Positions 25,801 to 37,400 of a stretch of DNA of 64,000 nucleotides are shown here, piece after piece. Made by a program: the position numbers and the translations under genes. The DNA is from Dipylidium caninum. Lineage: Eukaryota > Platyhelminthes > Cestoda > Cyclophyllidea > Dipylidiidae. Under the pieces are notes generated by a model. That model was not told where the DNA came from. It saw nothing but the letters and a program-made list of their open reading frames with translations, and ran no database searches. The stretch is taken from contig QEYB01000654.1 of NCBI GenBank assembly GCA_017562135.1, forward strand, positions 124,001 to 188,000, read 5' to 3'. Numbering within the stretch: position 1 is the stretch's first letter; each line of letters opens with the position of its first letter.

Positions 25801-27390
25801 AGTAATCCTAGATAAAAAACACTCACAGAAATGGACATCACGTGTCACGTCATCTGAGGGCTCAGATGGGGTTGTGGTAGGATACAGACCTGAAAGCTCA
25901 AACTGTAACATTTGACTCCGGTCTGATGCTCATTATTCCCGCAAAGTGCGAGAATTTAGCACAAAAAAGAAAGTCAAAAAAACAAAACGCGGATTCCGTT
26001 CAAGTTACTATCATCTTGAGTGATGTTGGAGGACTAATTACTTATAGTGGTCTTTAATTTGCACTGACGAATGGTAAAATGGACAAAAACACCAGTTAAC
26101 GGATAGAGTATTGCCGAATGTGGCGTTTGTGTAATTTACGGAAGGCGCCATGTTTTGCATAAACAAACACACGACCGCCTGTTGACCGGAAGCGATGCAG
26201 TTTGTTGTTTGCATGAAATTCCTGTATGTCGCGTCAACTATATGTACTGTGAAAAAGATTATTGTTTATAAAGTACGTACGTGTATACACAAATACTAGA
26301 GTAGTAGTAGTGAGGAGATCACGTAACGAGAAAGGAAACTATTAAAATATAAAGACCCCAAGTCTAAACTCATCAGGCGAAAAAAGAGACACGTTTCACA
26401 GAATCTAAAAGAATCGCTCAAGGAATACATGCACTGAATACGTTTAAAGTGAGAACAGACCTTAAAAGAGCTGGCTTTGATGACACGAATATCAGCAGGG
26501 ACCCGGTCGCCGAACTTGACGTCAATGATGTCACCAACGACCAAGGCCTCAGCAGGAGCGTCAATTCTCTGACCTCCACGTATCACAACGGCGTACTAAA
26601 AGGTGCAAATAAGAACAAGGACATTTGTTTCGTGTTCACCTATAATCCGATTATGATTAGGTCCAAGTAAATGAGGGACGTGCACTTACGTGAGGAACCA
26701 TTTTGGCAAACGATTCCATGATTTTCGACGATTTAGACTCCTGATAGTACGAGAAACAACCAGTAATGACGACGACAGCAGTCAAGACGATACCAAGATA
26801 CAACTAAAAGGGACGGGGAAGGGAATTATAAGAACTGCAGAGAGGAACACACTTTAATTATTTAACAGTTGAGGACCAGGATAATAATAAAAAGTAAAAC
26901 AACTTCACATGTGATAACCTTACGTTATCAAACGTAGGATTTTCTTGTACACTGATAAGAATACTATGAGCAGTAAAACAGAGAAAGGCGCCGATCCACA
27001 AAAGGAGGGAGAAACCGCCAAACATATTTTTGCAGAACTTTATCCACTCTGGAGTTGTTTTAGGTGGAGTTAGAGCGTTGGGACCATCGCGGTCCAGACG
27101 CGTTCTAAAATCCAATTACATAACGGATAGCTGATCCTACTTAGCTTGCTCGCTGGTAAGACCAGTGTCCGGGTTGGTTCCAAGACGGGCATAGAGCTCA
27201 TCCAAGGAAATTTGATGTTCATCCATGGCAAGCTCCTGCTTGAGCTCATTGAGGTCTTTTTTACCCTCAGTCTTCTTGTCTGTGGCATCGCGGTATTTAT
27301 CGCCACGCTTGAGAGAAGATACGGTATTAGTGGACGAGGATATGCGGCACCGACAGAAGAAAAATTTGTTGCACTTACCGACTTCCCCAT
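22877..27390 (-). CDS. ATP1A: Na+/K+-ATPase alpha subunit, complete, nine exons
   Basis: This P-type ATPase exports three Na+ and imports two K+ per ATP at the plasma membrane. Exons in order of translation are 27379-27390, 27141-27307, 26924-27104, 26690-26803, 26461-26595, 25077-25662, 24440-24914, 23093-24343 and 22877-23000. All have GT-AG ends and matching phases, and they total 3045 nt (1014 residues), the usual family length. The protein opens MGKSRGDKYRD and ends VERETYY, as animal alpha subunits do. Visible motifs are LTGES (actuator domain), CSDKTGTLT with the phosphorylated Asp near residue 367, [11 protein letters not shown] (nucleotide pocket), [15 protein letters not shown] (hinge) and CIDLGTD in M6 with the cation-site Asp pair. 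Intron 2 is only 36 nt. The glycoside site is altered: Leu109 stands where vertebrates have Gln111, and Ser794 where they have Thr797. Identification is certain. The 5' UTR and promoter are not resolved. Confidence 0.97.
25663..26460 (-). other. largest intron of the Na+/K+-ATPase gene
   Basis: This 798-nt intron separates the exon ending SSFK from the exon starting [10 protein letters not shown]. The donor is AAG|GTCTGT and the acceptor ends TTTTCGTAG. I see no ORF, repeat or RNA gene inside it. Confidence 0.8.
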
Positions 27391-29514
27391 TTTCAAACCG
27401 TCCACTGGGACTCGCGTGCAGCAACAGAGACAAGGTTGTAAGTGCTAGTGACAACTCTCATATACCCATTAACTAGTATAAACAAATTAAAACAAAATCT
27501 GCAAAAATATAATTGTTACATTTATCAATGACTAATAGTAACAGATTTTTAGTCAATGCTTTTTGCACAACAATATGGGAATTAAATTATTGAGGAATAT
27601 TATCTTCTGGGCACTAAAAAATTAACAATGTCACGCTCGAACGTCTGTAATGCTATAATTTTGTTAATAGTGACAGTTGATGAGTTACTGGAGTTTTTAT
27701 ATAACACTTTTCTTGCGAAGGCTAGATTATGCAAGAGTGCGTCACTCCCATTATCGCTAGCAGCCCGGAACCGAAATCCTGCCATCTGTTTCAATCTCCC
27801 CTGATTCAAATTGTACAAAAGATCCTCGTTTACGAGGCTATTGTCATTGCAATATTACAGTTAAAAGTGCAGACAAACTAGATTGTTGTTGTTTCTCCGT
27901 TCGTTAAGATTTACGACTCGTGGTTTTCCTTTTTATTAAGGAAATATAACTTTTAGCAATGTGTGGGTAATGAACATCATGTTGTTTAACACATGTTTCG
28001 CATGGCTTAGCAACCACTTAGTTCATAAGAAAGAGGTATGAAAAACAGGTGGGACAGCGTGGAATGCAGACGCTCTCGGAGGCAGTTACTAACGGTGGAT
28101 GAGGAATTCTAATCCTCCCCGACTATTCAACTGCTTAGTCTATCAACCTCCTGGCCAGCCATAGAGATATACCAGGAGAAGAGCAGGCTAGTAGTAGGAG
28201 CATCCTCCAAAAATATCACAGAATGGCGGTAGACTACCGTGAATATTTTGGGTAGCCGTGATTTTTCGAGCGGTGGGCAGGCGCCAAATGTCAGACTAAT
28301 GGCCACTAATTTTAGTCGATCAGTGAGCCCTCGCGACCCAAAACAACCGGGGAGTACCACGATAGAAAGGAATATAACACTCTTTAGTAAGTAAAAATGC
28401 CAAGAACCATCGGTCGTTGGTTTGTGGATCAAGTTTAACCCCATCCCCCCCCCGCCCATTGGACTTGCTTAAAGGCAACACTTTACCTCCGTTACCACTA
28501 GTTGGCGCAGAAAGGCGGAAAGGAGGCGGAAGTCCGAGTTTTTGGAGGCAGCTTATAAGTCATTGTATGCCATTTAAGGTCATACCGATATCGCAAAAAG
28601 GGGAATCTGTTACAATTAGCAAATGCTTCTTATTTCCACTAACTTAACAGTGGACTTTTTGACAGGGTAAAGCATACATACAGCGCTGGTTTTCGGTCTA
28701 CCTTCTGCAATAATGTGCGCCGGACGCGACGAGAGTACTGACAGGCGGTCTGAGTGAATCGTCCGAGGAATCATTCTTTCCACCCTGTCCCCAAGGGAAA
28801 GACGCAATTAGCTTATCACTTGACGAGAAGTTAATGAGATGGGGATGTCTGGTGATAGTCAGGTAGTTGAGTTAATGAGTGCATGGCATAATGGCAGTTT
28901 TGGAGTTGTCAGGTTGCTGAGTCTAGATGTCATGCGACTCAGGGTAAGGCGACGGATGTCAGGTCACTTCCAGACTCCCGTCGGCTTTCCTCGGCCTCCT
29001 AAAAATATTCAATCCACAAATCTCATAAACCTGCACAAGCCATACGTGAACTTAATAATACTTAGCTACTCGCTATATCATTTCAGTAGTAACTTTAGTT
29101 TCGGAGATTTTATTATTGTGTTGTTAATGTCATTCTTTCCCCTTTTCCTTTTTAGTTTGCACGCCTTTGTTATACCTCAGGAGATTAGGTAATCACCCTT
29201 TTTGTGCAATTAATAAGAGCGAAGCCATTTGTTTAAGGGGGTGGAAAAAGAAAGTGCGCTGTTTCTCCCTCGGAATCGACGGCGTCAAGCAGGTCAAAGT
29301 TTCGTTTTGTGCCTTAGATCGGCATTCTGAAGGGAATGCACAAATCTAAAAGGCTTTTATAGCTGTTAGAGCATTCCGAAGATTAGATGTCTACCCTTTT
29401 CCCTTTGCCAACTTGTACGCGCCCTACTATCCTCCATGCACAATGCCTCACCTGCCGCGAAATGTCCACAGTTTCTAGTTAATATGACCTGAAAAAGGTT
29501 GGAAATGTATTTAC

Positions 29515-29628
29515 CATATCCTGCAGAAGAAGACGAATGGCTTGTAGCGGTGCCGCGGTGGAGGCTAGCGACGAGAGCATAGTGTCAGCGATGACTACGG
29601 AGTTCAGAGGCGTCTGCGGCACAGCCAT
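29515..29628 (-). CDS. possible isolated first exon, unknown product
   Basis: The frame from ATG at 29628 runs 38 codons (MAVPQTPLNSVV..., ending AIRLLLQDM) to a good donor (GATATG|GTAAAT). It stays open further upstream through about 89 more codons (Ser, Arg and Glu rich). The peptide looks protein-like with a hydrophobic helix at the end. I found no in-phase partner exon on the minus strand between here and 27.4 kb. It could be a coincidental frame in GC-rich DNA. Confidence 0.25.
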
Positions 29629-32600
29629 CCTCTCCCAACGCGGACTCGAGGGCTCCGAGAAGCCGCCCTCTTCAAGCCCGACCACCTCATCGCTTCTGTA
29701 GCTCCCCGTCTCGCTTGGCTTGTGCCGTCGTCGAATGGCTATCGCCTCCGTGGCACCCAGTCGGTGCCCGCCTGAATGGCAAAAATGGCCGGTGAATGCC
29801 CAGTCTGAGACGACTGAGATGTGTCGCTTTCTACCTCGTGTTAAGGGGAAAGACGTGTGGAGGCGAGGCTTCTTTCGCCGGTACCCGGAGCACATTCATT
29901 GCTCGCCAAAGCCCCACTGAGTGGGTGTGAATCTCTCACGTTAGCCACGGTTTAAAATTTCAACGAGAGTTTGAAAAATGTGTCTGAAGTGGCTGCGGAG
30001 CGCCAAATCCCACCAATCCGAGTGCAGCGTTCACGCCTTCAGGCCTCCTCCTCGGAACTTAATTTGGATACTTTTATTACGTTAAATCCTACTATAAAGG
30101 CGACAATGGAAATTTGTCTCAGAATTAAAATCCCCAGACACTCGGTTGGCGGGGATTTGGGGGCAGCAGCGGGCGAGACGAGGGAGAAGGGGCAGGAGAA
30201 GACACGGAAAGGCAGGAATGTCGCACTACCTTGAAGCGTTCTCAGTCGTGAAGTCTGAAATGAAGCCATTGAAGAGGTCAGCTGCCACGTAGACGCGAAG
30301 GCTCTGTGGGGGAAGCGCAGAATGAGCGTTAAACACGAACTCGAATGACCCTAAAATGGTGACTGGAAGTGGATGGTCTATAAAATCGTCCTGGCCACCA
30401 CGCCTCGCCTCGGACGTCGTGGAGCAAAACAGACACTGACAGGTAACAGTGCGTAGTCAAGGCGAAGTGGACAAGCAAGGCGTCGGACAGGCCGAAGTCG
30501 CGAGATTGTGGCTTCCAGGCGGGACGGAGTGAGGACAGACGTCTGTCGTGCCCGAGGAGGCGGCCACCGACCCCATGAGAAGCGTCCGAACCACTCGATT
30601 GGCACTGGTGACAGTGACAAGGTCAGATTAATGCTGATAATTCATCGATACCCGCGACTTGAGGACCCCAGGCCGATTGTAGGCAACGTTGGTCACTTCA
30701 CAGTCGAATAAACACGCATTTTTGTAGTAAACATTTTTTCTCAGCCAGTCCGAGGCCCACACGCCACGGAGCTACCAGTAAGTCACACACCAAGTGGGCT
30801 TTACGGCGCGAAATTGCCGTCGGCCGAGGACAGAGTCGAGATGGCTAGCTCCGAGTCCCGCTTTCTCCGCTTCCGAGCGGTCCGCTTCCCTTCCTCGGTG
30901 GACGGGCGGGCGGCCGGTCGGTCCGTCGGTCGGTCCTTTGGAGTGGCGTTCAGCTGGAACTGGTGGAAGACACCACCAGGCCAATTTTCAGGCTTCCTAG
31001 TAGCCGAGAAGTCGGTGGTTGAAGGGGGAGCCACACGAACTGGCCTGTTGCTCACAATTCACCTAACTTCCTGCGCATACTTTTGTTAACTTGCTGAAAT
31101 AAGCGTCTAAAGCTGTCGTTTATTCTATTTTCCATTCGTCCGGGGCGAGTTCAGAGTGTAAGAAAGGAGGCATTAACCTCCTCGCGCCACTGGCCTGTCC
31201 CTCCTCGGTCTGCAACAGCCACGAGAGGGCGACGGAGGCGGTGGAGGCGATTGAGGCGGTGGGAGGGGGGCGCGCGGGGCCGTCGGGAGCCTCAGAATGC
31301 GACGGAGAACGCGGGAGTGGCGGCGTGGGGCAAAGGCGGGCAAAACGCGGAAGTGGCAAAGCGAACAGACGTACCGTCGGGAGCCCGGTGGAGTCAGGTC
31401 GGATTTGTGACGATCCGATTAAACTGGGTGTAGCATTGGCCGCCGAGGCGAGCCAATCGCGCGCCACTTGGCGGCATCGCCTCCTCGCGGCTGCGCTGAC
31501 AGGCCTCGTGCCGCGTCCGAGGGCGTCGGGGCCGTCGAGGGCATTCAGGGCGAGGCGACATGCGCGCTGTGCTGCCCCGACTCGTCTCGGAGGAGTCGGC
31601 GGCCAGTGGAGGCGTCGGATGCCTCGGACAGGCAGTGCTGGTCATTGTTCGACCGCGTAAAAAGGTAGGATCCTCTTCAAGAGTTGCGGAGACGCTTTCC
31701 ACTCGCCTACTCCTCCACTGGTAGTGGAAACGTCTCATTCACCGTCTCTGATTGCCTCAGGGCCCGTCTGCGCGCCACGGTGATCGGCCGCGACGCCACT
31801 CTTGCCTCATTTCAGGCGATGCCCTCGCAGGGAGTCGCCTTCTGGCGAGTGGTCGGGGCGTTTCATGGCCGCTTTACCCATAGTGGGCGATTAACCGAGG
31901 CTCGATGACTGATGACTGCCCAGCTCTCCGTCCAGATTTGTGTCCCACCGCACAGGCCTTCTTGCTGCATCCACCCACGACTTGCCACGACGCCCCAGAC
32001 GATGAAATGAACAGGTTCGGCGAGCCAATGCTATTGTCTACTTTCGCCCGACTTGGAGGGCACTCGTCAATGCTTTTCAACTGCGAAGTGCGCATCTTTC
32101 ACTCGACTCAACTCTCAGTCCTGCCTCTGCCCACCTCGAAGGCGGAATGAGGCGAGGTGATGAGTGGCTGGGTGGGTGAGAACTCTGGGACGAAATTCTC
32201 CCACCACAGAGATTATTCGCCTCATTTTCGATTTGAGAATAGGTTGACGACGACGATGATGATGATGATTTGACGGGGACGACCTCGTAGGCGATGAAAC
32301 CTCGCCCAGCCACCGCTCGAAGTGGCCTCATGGCAGATTGCGCCACTGCGTTTCGCCGATCATCTCGACGAATGGCGGCCGTCCAGGATGTGCAAACGAT
32401 TTGGCGGAAGCGAGACTCGGCAGCGGGAGAAAGTCTTTGGGTAGCCAACTGCCAGCATCCAATGTTGGCCTCTTCAACGAAGATGTACACCGGATGTCTA
32501 AGTAGGACGGAGACGGCGTATTGCAGGGAAGGCACAGACATAATCGATATATTTACAATTACCAGTTGCTTTTCTGCGTTTCCGATTCATTAGTTTAAGT

Positions 32601-34439
32601 TTGTGTTCGGACCAGTGAAACGACAAACGGCTTTTTCTCCTGAAGTTGTAAGGAGGGCCGTGCGGTATCACCAAACACTGTCGATTTATCGGTTGTCTGT
32701 TCCAGTCAGAGTAATCTTTTCACTTTTACCACACCAAATTGATTGACAAACGAACGCTTCATATGTTAAAGTCGCGTTCCAAGCGGGGGATTGACTTGAC
32801 TTGGAGACGAAGGCACAGACAGTCAATGCAGCTGAAATGAGGAGTGAAGCAGCCATAAAAGTATAACGAATGACGTTACTCTGTTCACAATTAAGTTGTG
32901 TGACAAAATTTATTTAGTAACATTAATGTAGGATGGTTGTTCAAATGAATCAGCATCGAAGTCTGTAAACTTCTCTTGTAGGAATTTTGCTGAAATTCAG
33001 GCGAAATAGAGTGCGCACAGCAAAATATCATTAATTAACTACTTTTCCAGGAGGAGAAATGATAGAGAGCGGTCAATATCGGTATGATATTAAGAAAAGT
33101 TGTCGGCCGAGAATGAAGAAGGCGACATTTGCAGGAATTTGGCGTGCGAGCATCACTAAACAGTGGTGCCTAAAAGCATGCCTTGTTATAGCCTCATGAG
33201 CACAATAGATATAACATGATCCTACATTACATAAGTAGGTGGGCAATTAGGAGTGACAAAGCGGGAGCAGTTCCTTTTACGTGAACAGGTACTACTACGT
33301 TTGGGTACGGAAGGCTGTTAAGTGTTCAAAGGAGCGTATACACTCATTCCTTGACCTTTTATTATATGGTCTCACTGAAAACATGATGCGGTAATTAGCT
33401 ATGACCTGTGTGAAAAATTACAGCTCTTGTGAATTTCAGTGATTTAAATTGACTGCGTTGAGAGGGGCGGTGATATGAAATATTCGTGTCTGTAATATAT
33501 TAGCGTGGGTTCCTTCGTTTTCCCTACCCATTTATTCAGAGACTTATGGTCCCAGTCACTTAACAACTCCTTACCATTAAAACCCTACTTCCGGAAGTAA
33601 AGCGATGCGCAGAAATACGACTAATATTCTGTTATCTAATGTCAAACAAGAGCCAGGCATTTCTTCGACTCGGCTTCCGGTCTCACAGCTGGAGCCACCA
33701 TCTGCAGCACCTTACCATGTAAACACTTATCACTTTTATTTAAGCAATATGCAAATGAGCTCTTAAAACTTTGCGTATACGTTGTTTTTCTCCCACGAGT
33801 TGTGCCTTTATTCGCTCACTGACTACCCATTGTGATGACCATTTTTGACGTAGGTCAATGAATAATTTTCATATTCTCTCATTGCACTGTGTGCATCTAT
33901 GTATATTCTGCCATCGATAACTGATATCCCACTGGGTCTCTGGATATTGGTGACTCAGCATATTATTAGATTGGATTTAGTTCTGCCCTCACCCATTCAA
34001 TTCGGCACACGCATTATTTGGTGCGAATAGCGTAATTCCGATTTTTCTTACTCAGAGGCTAGTAGTATCCAGTTTGACCTTGTCATCTCCATATAATTTA
34101 ACACTTACACATCACTCGTATCGGGGTGTCTTACAAATGACTCAACTCTTTTGATATCACTTTTATGATAAGCTCTTACCAGTCACCATTAAAACTCAGC
34201 TTAACTAAACTAAACTTTGATTGTTAATCAGTAATACTGTTCACTAGCGCTTACCGTCTAGGGAAGACTTGGTTTTCCCAAACGCAGTTATATGTCGTTT
34301 CGACTTTCACTAAAGCTTTTTGACTCGAAAATATAGTTTTATTGGGACAGCTACTCTTTTTTGTTGCACCCAAGGGCTAAAGAACAGTTATTTTCCACCT
34401 CAAGTTCTGTCCTTTTTATCTCTTATTATTTTCACTTCC

Positions 34440-34450
34440 TTTTTTTCGAG
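34440..34450 (+). promoter_or_regulatory. splice acceptor before the first recognised zinc-finger-gene exon
   Basis: A pyrimidine tract ending TTTTTTTCGAG precedes the first in-phase exon. No upstream exon was found. It may be a cis acceptor for an undetected 5' exon or a trans-splice acceptor, since flatworms add a spliced leader to many mRNAs. Confidence 0.35.
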
Positions 34451-37400
34451 GCTCATACATTCAGTACGACTGCTGCAGATACTTCTGCAACTGCCTCTAT
34501 GGAGTACACTTCTGCACCTTCAAGTGGCACCGGCCCCAAGGTTTCCGAAGCCAGCGCCTTAGTAGGTCTTCCTTATCATTTCAAATGCCTCCACAATTTT
34601 TTGCGTTTACGTGAATATTATGGGATTAAATGCAATTTATAGATTTTCTAGTTTTATAATATTGTGGTCTTTTCATGTAGTATATAAATTTCAGTGAGCA
34701 CCTGACGTGACTTCATCCCTAGCTAGCATAGCTAGCATTGTTGCCCTCTGATGTTGGTTTTATTTGAGCTTGTGTCATAAACCTGACAATCCCTTCTCCG
34801 CTCGTCCATTGTAGTTTTTTTCAAAGTTGACTATGTAGGTCCCTGGTTAGAAGGCCTGTTCTGTTGCGGCACACTGTTGTATCAGTTAGGATTGTCCTTA
34901 CCTCTCTATTTGCGTCCATAACACCATTTTATACTAACTTTGTCAAGTTACTCTATCATTCCTTATCTTCTAATGCCACTACGGTCTTCTAAGAAGAAGT
35001 CTAAGGTCCGTTTTTAGGTAAAGCATCAGGAAAATCGTTTTTTCTTCAGCAAGTTACCCCAGCAACTCCAAACCAAACTCGCCAGAGGGTGTTAATAAGG
35101 TCGATAATGCTAAAAGGTTATAATAATTCGTCTCCTCATTCGATGTTTTTGCCACTTTTTTACTCCGCAGTAAATGTCATTTAATCAGTTTGTAGTTAGT
35201 TGCGCGAACTTCTCGCGTTCTCAATGTGAGAGAAGAGGTGAATTGAACTCTTTCCCCAGCAAGTCTGCTTTTTTAAATTCCTATCCCTCCTGAAACTGTC
35301 ATTTTGTAATTACCAACGACACTACTTTGAAAACACTCTTCGACCTCTTTGTATGATTGAGTTCTGTCGTAGGCGTTCCAGAAAAAATAAATAGTGAGAC
35401 CGCGAATACACCAGCTTTTCGAATGTTGGTGCAAATTTTACAATTAACGGTACATCTTCCCGACATTCCGATGTAGTCTTTACATTTGAGGCATTTCCAG
35501 CACTCCTACCTATTATTCGATTTGTTTTGTGCTCAAATGATCACTATTTTCCGCTGTCCTGGCCTACTACTTTGGCCCCGGGCCACCGAAAAATGTTTGC
35601 TGGTTACCAGCTATGGAAATTACCAACCCCAGGGCATTTATAATTATTGTGAGACATAAGGTTTAGTTGACGTGCTGGTTTAGGTTGTCAAATCTGTTGA
35701 CTGAACGATCCCTAACCTTTGCCTCCGATGGTTGGTGAATGTCTCTCTCCCTAGACTAGTGTATTTTACGTATGGCCTTCTCTGCACATTCTTGCAGTTG
35801 GCTCCTACCTGATAAAATTTTTGATCACACCGCCGGAATGCCATCATTTGGGTTTTTTTTTCTTTTAATCCACGTCACGTCATCTGCCTTCATTGATGGT
35901 TTTACCTCGTTGAGATGTCATTAATCCGAAGCTCTGAGGTCGACCTTGGGCAAAGCTATTTTCTTCCACTTCGATTTGGATACTCGGAATAATCACCGAA
36001 TCCTCATCTCCCACGAGGGTTGTTTGGTTGTTACACCCAAGCAGATACTTTGACAATTAGGAGGAGATGTTTGCATGGAATGACAATTGTTTAGCAGATT
36101 GAGTTGAAGAGGCGAAGTCATTGCTTGCTTTTGTGCTAAATGACTGAGGGTAGCCGCGATTTCAAAGGTAAGAGGCACCAAATATTGTCGAAAATTGCTT
36201 CTCTCCATGGCCTTCTCTACCTCGCCTCTTCAATTCTGCCACGATGTCTGGGTTGAGAAACATGTGTTTTGCAATTCATTTTCTTGCAACTTCACAACCT
36301 CGAAGTACAAGGTGCTTTTACATTACACCATATATTTATTGTGTTTCGTTCAAGGCCGCAAAAAAATCATAACAGAATTGGGAAAGAACGCTGGGAACTT
36401 TCTATTTCACAGACAAGGGGAATGCATGAGTGACAACCATTCTCACACAAAATCTTTTCATAGGTATCACATCCTCCTTGTAACCCATTGCCCAATGCTA
36501 CCTCATCGACGTTGGTCTCGCCGACCAGAGACCCTCATATCTCGACATCCAGCGATTCAAACGCACCCATCGCCATACCAACTTCGTTGGCACAACAATC
36601 GGACAACCCACAACCGGAAAGGCTCCCTCCATCTCCCTCTATTTGTCCCACTCGCATTACTCAAATGGTGCGTGAGAGGACTCTGCCCGGGATGAGTTCG
36701 ATGCCTGTAAGTGGTCTGAACTCTTCTTTTATCTATTTTTTTTGTTCAAGGCACATCTAGATAAAAAGGCTGTTTGTCGTGTAGCGAACTGGGGTTTCGG
36801 GGCGGTAAATTTGTGTGTTGCCCGCTTGGGCGATCTTTTCGTGAACGCCACCCAACGAGACGGCCAACGGTCAATTAAGCAGAGAATAAACAAATCTTCC
36901 CCCATTGCAAACTAGGACTAGTCACTGATCACTGCGCAAAATCTGCTCTTAGACAGGGGAAAAAGAGTCAGCGGAACCCCCGTGTCGGGAGTTCACAATT
37001 TACTCCCTCAAATACTGCTTGTTAGACTTATTTTTTGTGGCCTTTAGAAGAACAGTCGTACGGAGACTTGGAGCTTACTCCTCAATTAACTTAGCCAAAA
37101 ATGGTGGAAATGGGAGTCAAATTTTCTAGCCTTTTGCCTAATTAAAGTTTTCAAATTAGCGTCCTACTGGAAGTTGTAGATGTCGTTTACACTATCCTTG
37201 GAATGCTTTTTTGTCAGTATTTCACAACTCTTGACTACGGCCGATTACTTCGTACCCTTGCTTTTTTTCCTCTTTTTTCCGCAGTTGAATGCGGATGTAC
37301 TCTTCCCCGTGAGACCCATCACCTGCGTTCAGGTGACACAGGTGAGTGATTTTAACGTCTCTTCAGGAATTTAATCTCCCCTTCATTATCTGTCAAGTTC

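Larger units (their letters stand above)
27391..34450. other. intergenic, no confident gene
   Basis: It holds the upstream side of the Na+/K+-ATPase gene, one weak minus-strand exon candidate (29515-29628) and a GC-rich island at about 29.5-32.5 kb. That island has overlapping open frames on both strands. One of them (minus, 32077-32541) contains an eight-Ser run, but it has no splice or domain support. From about 32.6 kb to 34.4 kb the DNA is AT-rich with no ORF of note. Confidence 0.5.

Noticed and set aside
32077..32541. Minus-strand frame with an eight-Ser run
   Set aside because: Looks partly protein-like, but there is no partner exon, domain or regulatory signal. Left unannotated.
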